Shown piece by piece: positions 34,746-43,335 of a stretch of DNA of 64,000 nt. The number at the start of each line of letters is the position of its first letter. The first letter of the stretch is position 1. This DNA comes from Gemmataceae bacterium. Lineage in GTDB: Bacteria; Planctomycetota; Planctomycetia; Gemmatales; Gemmataceae. The stretch covers positions 20,096 through 84,095 of the forward strand of contig SIAJ01000017.1 in NCBI GenBank assembly GCA_009691845.1. The letters run 5' to 3'. Position numbers and translations under genes: made by a program. A model generated the notes under the pieces. The model saw only the letters and a list, made by a program, of their open reading frames with translations. It was not told the origin of the DNA and did not search any database.

Positions 34746-34750
34746 TTTGC

Positions 34751-34853
34751 CCCCCTCTCCGCTTCGCAGAGGGGGACCGGATGGGGAGAGGTTTACGAGA
34801 GATCACGCTCTCAAACCCTTCCCCCCAACCCCCTCCCCGAAGCGGAGAGGGGG
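34751..34853. repeat. Intergenic inverted repeat after trpG
   Basis: Perfect 16-base arms at 34751-34766 (CCCCCTCTCCGCTTCG) and 34838-34853, with further imperfect pairing inside. It starts six bases after the trpG stop and fills about half of the gap to the aminotransferase gene. Confidence 0.65.
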
Positions 34854-34966
34854 AGAAGATACGCACCTTTACCCAATTCCCCTTGCTTGCGCATCTGTAA
34901 ACATGGTAGCCTCTCACATTCTTGCCAAGTCCGCACCCAGTTGCCGGGCTTTCACGGATGAATTCG

Positions 34967-36172
34967 ATGGCCACGATGGTCCCATTCAACGATTTGCGCC
35001 CACGCTTCGAGGCCGACGCGGCCGTGTATCGCTCGGCCATCGATCGCGTCTTCGCTCGCGGCTGGTACGTGCTTGGTCCGGAAGTCGAAGCCTTCGAGGT
35101 TGAGTTCGCCGAGTATCTCGGAATCAATCACGCGGTTGGTGTTGCCAACGGCACAGATGCGATTGAACTTGCACTCCGGGCGGGCGGGATCGGGCGAGGC
35201 GACGAAGTCATCACGGTCGCTCACACGGCAGTCGCGACCGCTTGCGGTATCGAACGCAGCGGAGCAACCCCGATCTTTGTGGACATTCGGCCCGATGATT
35301 ATTGCATCGATCCCAAGGCGATCCCGGCCGCGGTGACGAGTCGAACACGTGCCATCATCGCGGTTCATCTCTACGGGCAGCCGGCACGGCTGAAAGAGTT
35401 GCGGGAAATTGCAGATCGGCTCGGCCTGTTGCTGATCGAGGATTGCGCTCAAGCCCACGGGGCTCGCTTCGATGGCCGGCTCGTCGGCACCTTCGGGCAT
35501 TTGGCCGCATTCAGCTTCTACCCCACCAAGAATCTTGGTGCCTTTGGCGATGGCGGTGCCGTCGTGACCAACGATTCGGCGATGGCCGGACGCTTGCGCC
35601 GACTGCGCAACTACGGCCAAACCGATCGCTATCGCCATGAAGACGCAGGGGGATTTAACAGCCGGCTCGACGAGATCCAGGCCGCACTGCTCCGCGTCTC
35701 GCTACGCAGGCTCGATTCGGACATTGCACAACGGCAACGGCTGGCGGACCGCTATCTCGGCCGATTGCGGACACCTGCCTTACCGTGTTCCGCACCTGGC
35801 ACCGATCACGCCTACCATTTGTTTGTGGTTCGTCTTCAGAATCGCGATGGATTCCGCGACGAGATGCACCATCGCGGCATCGAGACACTCGTCCATTACC
35901 CCATTCCCGTGCATTTGCAGCCGGCCTTCGCTCATTTGCAGGGGCAGATGGGTGACCTGCCGGAGAGCGAACGAGCCGCCCGTGAAGTGGTTTCGTTGCC
36001 GCTGTTCGTCGGCATGACGAACGAACAACAGGACACAGTGATCGTTGCGGCAAATTCCGCGGCGATTACCGAACGTGGCTTGTCGAGCGAAGTGCAGCCA
36101 GCCTTCTCTCCTTTCCCTCTTAGGGAAGGGAGTCGGGGAGTTAGGCCTGCGTTGGCGGAAGCTTCAACCTAA
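34967..36172 (+). CDS. DegT/DnrJ/EryC1/StrS sugar aminotransferase
   Basis: A PLP-dependent enzyme that aminates nucleotide-linked keto-sugars. About 401 residues with VPFNDLRPRF at the start, VGVANGTDAIELAL (cofactor phosphate binding), LIEDCAQAHGA and SFYPTKNLGAFGDGGAVVT with catalytic K188. It is the first gene of a glycan-precursor cluster. Starts at 34958 and 34976 are also possible. The last roughly 20 residues (SPFPLREGSRGVRPALAEAST) are not part of the enzyme fold: they are encoded by the left arm of an inverted repeat that also provides the stop codon. Confidence 0.9.
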   Translation: MATMVPFNDLRPRFEADAAVYRSAIDRVFARGWYVLGPEVEAFEVEFAEYLGINHAVGVANGTDAIELALRAGGIGRGDEVITVAHTAVATACGIERSGATPIFVDIRPDDYCIDPKAIPAAVTSRTRAIIAVHLYGQPARLKELREIADRLGLLLIEDCAQAHGARFDGRLVGTFGHLAAFSFYPTKNLGAFGDGGAVVTNDSAMAGRLRRLRNYGQTDRYRHEDAGGFNSRLDEIQAALLRVSLRRLDSDIAQRQRLADRYLGRLRTPALPCSAPGTDHAYHLFVVRLQNRDGFRDEMHHRGIETLVHYPIPVHLQPAFAHLQGQMGDLPESERAAREVVSLPLFVGMTNEQQDTVIVAANSAAITERGLSSEVQPAFSPFPLREGSRGVRPALAEAST

Positions 36173-36195
36173 CCCCCTTCCCTAAGAGGGAAAGG
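36110..36195. repeat. Perfect 21-bp inverted repeat overlapping a gene end
   Basis: Arms at 36110-36130 and 36175-36195 (left begins CCTTTCCCTCTTAGGG). The left arm and most of the loop are translated as the C-terminus of the aminotransferase, whose TAA is at 36170-36172. The right arm ends 15 bases before the next gene. Confidence 0.75.
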
Positions 36196-36209
36196 GGAAC
36201 CGGACCGGC

Positions 36210-37274
36210 ATGCACCGATCAACCAACGCAAACCACTGGAAAGGTCGCCGAGCGCTGATTACCGGCGGGTTGGGCTTTATCGGGTCCAACCTGGCCATTC
36301 GGCTGGCGAATCTTGGTGCCCGCGTCACGATCGTCGATGCCATCATTCCCGAATACGGCGGCAATCTCTTCAATATTGAATCAGTCAAGGATCGAGTCAC
36401 CGTCAATTTTGGCGACATTTGCGATCGGCTCGCGATGAACTGGCTCGTCCGCGATCAGGACTATGTGTTCCACCTGGCCGGGCAGGTCTCTCACATCAAG
36501 AGCATGACCGATCCGTTTCCGGATATCGAGTTCAACATCAAGGGGACCATGGTCGTGATGGAGGCGATTCGCCATCACAACCCGACTGCGAAAGTCGTTT
36601 TCACGGGCACGCGCGGTCAATACGGACCAGCGATTGCGTTGCCGGTGAACGAATCGGCCCCGACCAACCCGAAAGCGATTTACGAAATCTCGAATCTCAC
36701 GGCCGAGAAGATTATCCAGGTCTATCACGAAACGCACGGCATCCCGGCCGTAATGTTGCGGCTGACGAACATCTATGGCCCACGTGCGCAGATGAAGCAT
36801 TCGCAGTACGGAGTGGTGAACTGGTTCGTCAGGCAGGCACTCGATGGCGTGCCGATTCCGGTCTTCGGCACGGGCCGAATCCTGCGCGACTTTGTCTACG
36901 TGGACGATTGCGTCGACGCCATCCTGGCAACGGCTACCTGCCCGGCTGCCGTCGGCGAGATCTTCAATGTGGGCTGGGACCAACCGACATCGTTCCTGGA
37001 ACTGGCCCAAATTTTGGAACGGCTTTGTGCCACCGGCTGGTGGCACTACGCCCCCTTCACGCCCGAGCGAGCAGCCCAGGAGCCAGGCGACTTCTATTCG
37101 GACATCACGAAGATCCGCACGATGGTTGGCTGGGAACCGCGGACGGGCTTGGAGGAAGGCTTGCGGAGGACGTTGGAGTATTACGAGGCGAATCGACACC
37201 AGTATTGGCAACCCACAATCCATGGCGTTGAATCTCAATCAACAAGGCCCCTGCGACAGCGTCGCGCTGCCTAG
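36210..37274 (+). CDS. NAD-dependent epimerase/dehydratase (extended SDR) with atypical active site
   Basis: A 354-residue nucleotide-sugar modifying enzyme. The Rossmann motif GGLGFIG is at residues 19-25, and IYGPRAQMKHSQYGVVNWFV and GRILRDFVYVDDCVDAI mark the sugar-nucleotide part. The catalytic Tyr is Y158, but the usual YxxxK reads YEISN, with Asn162 in place of Lys, and the upstream Ser/Thr region reads FTGTRGQYG. This branch probably performs epimerisation or reduction on an NDP-sugar; substrate unknown. It sits between the aminotransferase and a methyltransferase in the sugar cluster. Confidence 0.85.
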   Translation: MHRSTNANHWKGRRALITGGLGFIGSNLAIRLANLGARVTIVDAIIPEYGGNLFNIESVKDRVTVNFGDICDRLAMNWLVRDQDYVFHLAGQVSHIKSMTDPFPDIEFNIKGTMVVMEAIRHHNPTAKVVFTGTRGQYGPAIALPVNESAPTNPKAIYEISNLTAEKIIQVYHETHGIPAVMLRLTNIYGPRAQMKHSQYGVVNWFVRQALDGVPIPVFGTGRILRDFVYVDDCVDAILATATCPAAVGEIFNVGWDQPTSFLELAQILERLCATGWWHYAPFTPERAAQEPGDFYSDITKIRTMVGWEPRTGLEEGLRRTLEYYEANRHQYWQPTIHGVESQSTRPLRQRRAA

Positions 37275-37291
37275 CCAAATATCGCTCCCAT

Positions 37292-38053
37292 ATGCCGCAA
37301 TTCTCCCATAGCCGTTCCTTCGATTCCCTCACCTTCGATGGCTTCCGCGAACTCGCGACGGCCGACGGGTTGAGCCGGCACGAGCGCGTGGGCTTTCCCG
37401 ACTCGTATCGCGATGGCTATGAGACCGCGATCTATCGGGACATTCGCGGCAAGCTGAGCAACCTCTCACGCAGTCGCCAAACGGTTGTTGACATCGGCTG
37501 CGGTTGCAGCGATCTGCCGACGCTGTTGGCAGAAACGAGCCGACAGCGTGGCCATGAACTCGTTCTGTGCGATTCGGCTGAGATGCTGGGCCATGTGGTT
37601 GATGAACCGTTCATTCGCAAGGAATCCGGGCTGTTTCCACGCGAATCGAACGACCTGCTTGCCGAATTCGCGGGCCGCGTCGATGCGATTCTCGTTTACA
37701 GTGTGATCCAGTACGTGTTCGTCGAAGCCTCAATCTTCGATTTTCTGGATGCCTGTTGCAGCCTGCTCGCACCCGGCGGGCAGTTGCTCATCGGCGACAT
37801 TCCGAATGTAAGTAAGCGCAAGCGATTCTTCGCATCCGAGACAGGGATTCGCTTTCACCAGGAATTCACGGGTTCCGACGAGTTGCCGAGCGTGAGGTTC
37901 AATGAACTTGAACGATCGAAAATGGACGACGCGGTGGTGCTTTCGATGATCGCCCGGGCACGAGCGGCCGGGTTCGATGCGTATGTGTTGCCTCAATCGC
38001 CCGAATTGCCGATGGCCAATCGCCGTGAGGATGTGCTGATCTTGCGGCCTTAA
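37292..38053 (+). CDS. SAM-dependent methyltransferase, class I
   Basis: A 253-residue enzyme. SAM-binding motif I is VVDIGCGCSDLP (about residues 65-76), followed by ELVLCDSAEML and LDACCSLLAPGGQLLIGDIPN, the usual order of class I methyltransferases. The C-terminal part is helical with no further domain. It lies 17 bases after the SDR gene within the sugar cluster, so a methyl group on a nucleotide sugar or glycan is the likely target; this is inferred from context only. Confidence 0.85.
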   Translation: MPQFSHSRSFDSLTFDGFRELATADGLSRHERVGFPDSYRDGYETAIYRDIRGKLSNLSRSRQTVVDIGCGCSDLPTLLAETSRQRGHELVLCDSAEMLGHVVDEPFIRKESGLFPRESNDLLAEFAGRVDAILVYSVIQYVFVEASIFDFLDACCSLLAPGGQLLIGDIPNVSKRKRFFASETGIRFHQEFTGSDELPSVRFNELERSKMDDAVVLSMIARARAAGFDAYVLPQSPELPMANRREDVLILRP

Positions 38054-38098
38054 GCCCAGGGACTGTCGGCCCTGTGCGTTGGGTTGTTAGGGGGAATA

Positions 38099-38788
38099 TT
38101 GAAAGACCGCAAGTTGATTTTGTTGGGCGATAGCGCCTTCGCCGAGATTGCGTTCGAGTACTTTACTCACGATTCCCCCTATGAGGTTGTCGCGTTCGCA
38201 GTGGAACGAGCGTTCTTGAAACGGTCGGAATTGTTTGGGCGGCCAGTGGTCGCTCTGGAGGATTTGCCGGCGAATTATGCACCTGCCGATCACTCGTTCT
38301 ATGCCGCCCTGGTTTACACACAACTGAATCGCTTACGAACCAGGCTATATCATCAGGCGAAAGAAATGGGCTATCAGCCGGCATCCTTTATCAGCCCGCG
38401 AGCGTTTGTCTGGCGGAATGCCAAGATCGGCGAGCATTGTTTCATTTTTGAGAACAATGTGATTCAGCCGTTCGTTGAGATTGGAAACAACGTCGTGTTG
38501 TGGAGCGGAAATCACATCGGCCATCACTCCAGTATTCAGGATCACTGTTTTATTTCGTCGCACGTCGTGATTTCCGGATTCTGCAACATTGGCGAATCGT
38601 GTTTCTTCGGCGTGAACGCCACGCTGGGTAACAATGTAAGCATCGGTGCGGATAGTCTGCTCGGCGCCGGTGCGGTGGTCGTGAAGGATGTTCCGCCCGA
38701 TACGCTGGTCAAAGGCCCGATGGGCGAAATCACGAAAGTGCCCGCGACGGTCTACTTCAAAGTTCCAAAAGCGGGCGGAGCGGAGTAA
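38099..38788 (+). CDS. NeuD/PglD-like hexapeptide-repeat sugar acyltransferase
   Basis: A 229-residue enzyme with an N-terminal Rossmann-like domain (LKDRKLILLGDSAFAEIAFEY) and a left-handed beta-helix of hexapeptide repeats from about residue 105 (NAKIGEHCFIFENNVIQPFVEIGNNVV; ATLGNNVSIGADSLLGAGAVV), as in PglD and NeuD, which N- or O-acetylate amino sugars. The expected catalytic His lies in the GNHIGHHSSI stretch. The TTG at 38099 follows AGGGGGA; a TTG at 38084 is also in frame. Together with the DegT enzyme it would make an N-acyl amino sugar. Confidence 0.85.
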   Translation: MKDRKLILLGDSAFAEIAFEYFTHDSPYEVVAFAVERAFLKRSELFGRPVVALEDLPANYAPADHSFYAALVYTQLNRLRTRLYHQAKEMGYQPASFISPRAFVWRNAKIGEHCFIFENNVIQPFVEIGNNVVLWSGNHIGHHSSIQDHCFISSHVVISGFCNIGESCFFGVNATLGNNVSIGADSLLGAGAVVVKDVPPDTLVKGPMGEITKVPATVYFKVPKAGGAE

Positions 38789-38801
38789 TCCGCCCGATCA
38801 T

Positions 38802-39713
38802 GTGCGCTGGCGCAAACCAGGACTCGTTTATCGACCAGCAGGCGAATTGGCCTGGGCCAAACAGTACGCACACGTGCCAACTCCGATTCTTCTCGAAACC
38901 GGCGTGATCCGAGTGTATTTCGCCGGCCTGGATGAGCATAAATTTGGCCGAGTTGGTTATGTGGATCTGGACGCGGCCAACCCGTTGCGAATCCTTCGCG
39001 AGACGAAGGATCCCGTATTCGACCTTGGTCCGCCTGGTGCGTTCGACGACAGTGGTGTGGTACCTTCGTGTGTCGTGACGATCGCTGGCCAGCAAATGCT
39101 GTATTACACCGGCTGGCAACGATGCGAGCGCGTTCCTTACATGCTATACACGGGATTGGCCGAAATCGCGGAGGACGGGCAGTGCCGTCGCGTCTCGAAT
39201 GTTCCCGTGCTGGACCGAACCGATGCGGAGCCATTCTTGAGATCGGCACCAATGGTGTTGAAGGACGCTGAGAGATTCCGTGCTTGGTACTGCTCGGCCA
39301 CCGGATGGACGCAGGTGAACGGCAAGCCGTATCCCACGTATGTCATTCGTCATGCCGAGTCGGCCGACGGTGTGCAATGGTCAGACGGGGGGCCGATCTG
39401 TATTCCGCTTGAGGAAAACGAATACGGCTTAGCCAGACCATGGGTCGTGCGTGACCCCGATTGTTATCGCATGTGGTACTCGATCCGTTCGCATTCTCAG
39501 CCATACCGTATGGGATATGCGCAGTCAGTTGATGGTGAAGACTGGACGCGAATGGACGACCGAGTGGGAATCGCCGCCTCGGAATCGGGCTGGGATTCGG
39601 AGATGATCTGTTACCCGGCCATTCTCGATGTGACTGGCCAGCGACTGATGTTCTATAACGGCAATCGTCACGGCGAATCCGGTTTTGGGGTAGCCGTGCT
39701 GGAGCAAGATTAA
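38802..39713 (+). CDS. Beta-propeller glycosidase-like protein
   Basis: About 303 residues with the repeated aromatic blade pattern of five-bladed propeller glycosidases (GH43/GH32/GH130-like): PTPILLETGVIRVYFAGLDE, GQQMLYYTGWQR, FRAWYCSATGW, YRMWYSIRS and QRLMFYNGNRHGESGFGVAV. Such proteins hydrolyse or phosphorolyse sugar links, but the catalytic residues cannot be placed with confidence and the protein may only bind sugar. No signal peptide, so cytoplasmic. The GTG at 38802 is the best available start. It is immediately followed by the GNAT gene. Confidence 0.65.
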   Translation: MRWRKPGLVYRPAGELAWAKQYAHVPTPILLETGVIRVYFAGLDEHKFGRVGYVDLDAANPLRILRETKDPVFDLGPPGAFDDSGVVPSCVVTIAGQQMLYYTGWQRCERVPYMLYTGLAEIAEDGQCRRVSNVPVLDRTDAEPFLRSAPMVLKDAERFRAWYCSATGWTQVNGKPYPTYVIRHAESADGVQWSDGGPICIPLEENEYGLARPWVVRDPDCYRMWYSIRSHSQPYRMGYAQSVDGEDWTRMDDRVGIAASESGWDSEMICYPAILDVTGQRLMFYNGNRHGESGFGVAVLEQD

Positions 39714-40691
39714 GTGATCGTTGAACGATATCGTCCGGAAGATGCAACAAGCTGGAACGCCTTCGTGCGCGACAGCCGGAATGGCACGTTCCTGTTCGAC
39801 CGTGGCTACATGGATTATCACGCCGACCGTTTTCAAGATCATTCGCTCATCGTGAAGAATGAGGAGGGTCAACCGCTCGCCTTGCTGCCGGGGCATGTCG
39901 ATGGGACGACCCTTTCAAGCCACGATGGTCTCTCGTTTGGCGGAATGATTGTTGCTCCTCAAACAACTGCCATCCATTTTCTGCATGCTTTCGAGGCGGT
40001 ATTAAAATACTTGCAAGCGGCCGGCATCAAAACGCTGAATTACAAATGCGTTCCCCACATTTATCACAGGCAATCAAGCGACGACGATCGTTATGCGTTT
40101 CACCTGTTGGGTGCCCAACGCACACGCTGCGACGTGCTCTCCGTTGTCACGCGGAGCGACCCGCTGCCGTATCAGGGACGAAGAAAGCGTGGCATAAAAA
40201 AGGCGGAACACGCAAGGGTTACGATTCAGGACGATCAGGATTTCTCGTCTTATTGGGGCTTGTTGACCGAGACGCTTGCCACTCGGCATGGCGCGGAACC
40301 CGTGCATTCGCTCGATGAGATGAGATTGCTTGCCGAGCGATTTCCCGAGAACATTCAGCTAACCACGGCTCGCTCCAAGGAAGGCGAAATGCTGGCCGGC
40401 GTGGTTCTATACCTTTCAGATTGCGTGACGCACTGCCAGTACATCGCGGCCTCGGAACAAGGTCGCGAGTTACACGCCTTGGATCTTCTTTTTGACATGC
40501 TCATTTGCGATGCCTCGGCCGATGCGACATACTTCGACTTCGGTAGTTCGCACGAAGAGGCGGGCCGCTTCATCAATCGCGGGTTGATCGAACAGAAGGA
40601 AGGCTTTGGTGCCCGCTCGGTCGTGGCGGAACGATATCGCATCGACGTGGCCACGTTCGTGCCGGGCACATTGACGGGGGCACTGCGTTGA
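39714..40691 (+). CDS. FemAB/GNAT-like acyltransferase
   Basis: A 325-residue protein with the doubled GNAT fold of FemAB-like enzymes. It has WNAFVRDSRNGTFLFDRGYMDYH at the start (the 'w..fv..s.ngt' motif) and a C-terminal half with MLAGVVLYLSDCVTHCQYIAAS and ALDLLFDMLICDASADATYFDFG. In surface-sugar clusters these enzymes transfer an amino acid or acyl group to an amino sugar. The GTG at 39714 directly follows the previous stop codon, with GGAG nine bases upstream. It overlaps the next gene by four bases. Confidence 0.78.
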   Translation: MIVERYRPEDATSWNAFVRDSRNGTFLFDRGYMDYHADRFQDHSLIVKNEEGQPLALLPGHVDGTTLSSHDGLSFGGMIVAPQTTAIHFLHAFEAVLKYLQAAGIKTLNYKCVPHIYHRQSSDDDRYAFHLLGAQRTRCDVLSVVTRSDPLPYQGRRKRGIKKAEHARVTIQDDQDFSSYWGLLTETLATRHGAEPVHSLDEMRLLAERFPENIQLTTARSKEGEMLAGVVLYLSDCVTHCQYIAASEQGRELHALDLLFDMLICDASADATYFDFGSSHEEAGRFINRGLIEQKEGFGARSVVAERYRIDVATFVPGTLTGALR

Positions 40692-41611
40692 AAAAGCTCT
40701 CCGTCGTGGTGCCGGTCTACTTCAATGAAGGCTCGCTGCACGTCTTGTTCCACGAACTCTTGGACGTCGAACGCGGTCTGCATGAACTGGAAGTCGAACT
40801 CGAACTGATCTTCGTGGATGACGGTTCCGGCGATGGCTCGTTCGGCGAACTCGTGAAAATCAAAGCTCACCGACCGGCGACGCGGCTGATCAAACTCTCG
40901 CGGAATTTCGGGGCCGTTCACGCATCGAAAACAGGTCTTCAGTTCGTCTCCGGCGATGGCTTCGTGATTCTCGCCGCCGATCTTCAAGACCCGCCCTCTC
41001 TCATTCTCGACATGGCTCGCCGTTGGCTGGCCGGTTCCAAGTTCGTGACGTGCGTGCGCGAAAAACGCACCGATCCGATTCTTTCGACACTTTACGCGAA
41101 AATCTATTATCGATTGCTGCGGCTTCTGGTCGTGAAGAACTACCCCGACGGCGGCTACGACCTTGCCCTGATGGACAAGGTGATGCTGCCGCACATGCAA
41201 TCGAGCGGCAAGAACATCAACCCGCTCGTATTCGCTTTTTGGCTCGGCTTCAAGCCCGATGTGATTCCGTACGAACGCCAAAAACGGATTCACGGCAAGT
41301 CGCGCTGGACGTTCACGAAGAAATTGAAATTCTTTCTCGACACCATGCTCGGCTTCTCGATTGTTCCCCTTCGCATCATCAGCGTGATTGGCATGGTGGT
41401 CTCGGCTGCAAGTTTGGCCTTCGTGGTATTCGTGGTCATCAACGGCATCCTTGGCCGTTACGATGTGCCGGGCTTCGCGACCTTGGCTTCCATCATCTCA
41501 TTCTTGCTCGGGCTGGTTATTTGCATGTTGGGCGTGATCGGCGAATACATCTGGCGAATCTTCGACGAGATTAACCGGCGACCCGAAGCGGTGATTGACG
41601 AAATTCACTGA
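40688..41611 (+). CDS. Family 2 glycosyltransferase, polyprenyl-phosphate type (ArnC/DPMS-like)
   Basis: A 307-residue membrane glycosyltransferase: GT-A domain with LSVVVPVYFNEGSL, IFVDDGSGDGS, LSRNFGAVHASKTGL and the DLQDP metal motif, then two C-terminal membrane helices (about 235-257 and 270-295). This architecture is that of enzymes moving a sugar from a nucleotide to undecaprenyl phosphate on the cytoplasmic face (ArnC, GtrB, dolichol-phosphate mannose synthase). TTG start overlapping the previous stop (TTGA). As last gene of the cluster it would load the modified amino sugar onto the lipid carrier. Confidence 0.9.
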   Translation: MKKLSVVVPVYFNEGSLHVLFHELLDVERGLHELEVELELIFVDDGSGDGSFGELVKIKAHRPATRLIKLSRNFGAVHASKTGLQFVSGDGFVILAADLQDPPSLILDMARRWLAGSKFVTCVREKRTDPILSTLYAKIYYRLLRLLVVKNYPDGGYDLALMDKVMLPHMQSSGKNINPLVFAFWLGFKPDVIPYERQKRIHGKSRWTFTKKLKFFLDTMLGFSIVPLRIISVIGMVVSAASLAFVVFVVINGILGRYDVPGFATLASIISFLLGLVICMLGVIGEYIWRIFDEINRRPEAVIDEIH

Positions 41612-41655
41612 GCGCAAGCGATGCGGCCGCTACTACGTGTCCTGTTGCAAACATC

Positions 41656-41919
41656 ATGAATCCCTGGACCATTGGACTCTGGATTGGCGGAGCACTCGTC
41701 GCGTTGTACGGGCTACACCGTCTGGCATTGTGGCTCGAGCGCGAAGGCTGGATTCGCTACATCAAGAATCCGCCGAATGCGGATGCAGGTGCCGGTGCGG
41801 CATTCGGCGAATTGCAGCAGACGTTCGAGCCACAGACCAAGCACGTCTATGAGATGAAAGAGCAGAAACGCCCCATTCGCGAGGACGAGGGTGGTGAACC
41901 CGAGAGTCCGAAGAAATAG
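41656..41919 (+). CDS. Small single-pass membrane protein
   Basis: An 87-residue protein with one N-terminal membrane helix (WTIGLWIGGALVALYGLHRLALWL) and a charged cytoplasmic tail ending in EDEGGEPESPKK. No family recognised. It is 44 bases after the GT2 gene and 36 bases before the next hypothetical gene, on the same strand. Confidence 0.6.
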   Translation: MNPWTIGLWIGGALVALYGLHRLALWLEREGWIRYIKNPPNADAGAGAAFGELQQTFEPQTKHVYEMKEQKRPIREDEGGEPESPKK

Positions 41920-41955
41920 GATGAGCGAAGCTCTCCTCTCTCCCGGACCTCGATC

Positions 41956-42816
41956 ATGGCCAGCGACACATTCTCCGTAGGCGACATCACGGCAATCATC
42001 GGCGACAACGCGGCCAAGGATGCCCACCGGGCCGGCTACAACGGATTATGGAGCTTGACCCACAAGGCCGAGAAAGCCAATCTGTTCGTCCCTGCGGTGG
42101 CCGGTCTGAACTTCGAGCACATCTTCGACGGCCAAACTCTCGACCCGAAGGGAGAGAGCAAGATATTCTTCGAGCCGCGCAATGCGCCCATGGAGTTCAA
42201 AAAAATCTCGGCAACCGAGGCCGAACTCCATCAAGCCCCGACCGCGACGTTCTTTCTCGAAAGCTGGACGACCTTCAAGCTCGTCGAGCCGCACTACATC
42301 GATTTCACGTTTCGCTGCAAGCCGACGCAACACGCCTTCAAGCGTGGCTACATCGGCCTATTTTGGGCCAGCTACATCAACGCTCCGGACGACAAGAGCA
42401 TGTACCTTCGCGGCAAGACGTCCTGGCTTCAGCACTGCACGCCGGCTCACAATGCGCTGAGCACCGTTTTGCATGAGAAGGAGTCGTTCGAGATGACGTT
42501 TGCTCGCGACCATCGCGACACGCTCTACATGAATTTCTCGCCCCTCAAGTTCGAATTGCCGCTGTTTTACGGGATGTTTCGCGAGATGACCGCGATCGTG
42601 ATGTTCGATCGGACCGAAGGAATTCGCCTCGCGCATTCACCCAGTGGTGGCGGGTTCGAGGCGATGCGGCAAACCAGCAATCCCGCCTGGGATTTTCAGT
42701 TTGTGCTTCCGAAATACGACGTGAACACCGAATACGGCTTCCAAGGACGACTCGTCTATCGGCCGAAATGCTCCCGCGAAGAAGTGCTCAAGGAATACGA
42801 ATCCTGGAAGAAATGA
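41956..42816 (+). CDS. Conserved-looking hypothetical protein
   Basis: A 286-residue protein with no recognised family and no signal peptide. The composition is that of a folded, aromatic-rich beta-protein: FEHIFDGQTLDP, FFEPRNAPMEFKKIS, LVEPHYIDFTFRCKP, YIGLFWASYINAPDDKSMY and WDFQFVLPKYDVNTEYGFQGRLVY. This resembles the jelly-roll concanavalin-type proteins seen in planctomycetes, but I cannot name it. The ATG follows a purine-rich stretch. The 3' end converges with a broken lipoprotein gene. Confidence 0.7.
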   Translation: MASDTFSVGDITAIIGDNAAKDAHRAGYNGLWSLTHKAEKANLFVPAVAGLNFEHIFDGQTLDPKGESKIFFEPRNAPMEFKKISATEAELHQAPTATFFLESWTTFKLVEPHYIDFTFRCKPTQHAFKRGYIGLFWASYINAPDDKSMYLRGKTSWLQHCTPAHNALSTVLHEKESFEMTFARDHRDTLYMNFSPLKFELPLFYGMFREMTAIVMFDRTEGIRLAHSPSGGGFEAMRQTSNPAWDFQFVLPKYDVNTEYGFQGRLVYRPKCSREEVLKEYESWKK

Positions 42817-43188
42817 CGGTAACTGTACGATGCCTCGATGAACTTACGGACATTGCCTCCTCATAGCTGATATCCCGTCCCTGGTCGCGAACCTTGAACG
42901 TATGGACGTGCTGAGTTTTCTTGGCCACCGGTGAGTCGTCATGAAGCGAGACCTTGTCCTGGGAGCCAATCGAGTACTTGCCGGCCAGTGTGCTCTCTCC
43001 AATTTTGCAAGTGAGTATGCGAAGCTGATCGTCAGGAAGCCAGCCGCTGCCGCTTGGCCCTGGACCCTATGGAGCAAAGAAGTCCACTTGGCCCCCTCGA
43101 TCTTCTCTTTGTTGTTCGACGGCGAACAGTCGAGTAGGATGCATGCAACCGAAGCGAGGCAATCCACTGTAAATCGTGGACGGAACAT
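42788..43188 (-). pseudogene. Frameshifted small lipoprotein gene (TIGR03067-like)
   Basis: Two minus-strand frames together read as one protein. The first, from ATG 43188, has a hydrophobic start with a lipobox-like cysteine (VACILLDCSP), then NNKEKIEGAKWTSL and GFLTISFA. The second continues, after about 43015, as LTCKIGESTLAGKYSIGSQD and VSLHDDSPVAKKTQHVHTF, ending in TGA at 42788-42790. The EKIEG.W opening, the TISF strand and the G.Y..GS.D motif resemble small planctomycete lipocalin-like domains. The frameshift near 43015 makes it non-functional if the sequence is correct. The first frame alone runs on to 42844. Nothing else was seen in the 42817-43335 gap. Confidence 0.5.
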
Positions 43189-43335
43189 TGCCGACTCCAA
43201 ACCAACCCCGGATTTGTACCCAATCCCGGCAGACCTTGCTGCCGTTGTCCCCGGCCAATTGCGGATGGACGTGACGAATACGAGAGGCCCGACCTGTTGA
43301 GCAGACCCGTTGGCGGACATCGCGAATGCTCGGGA

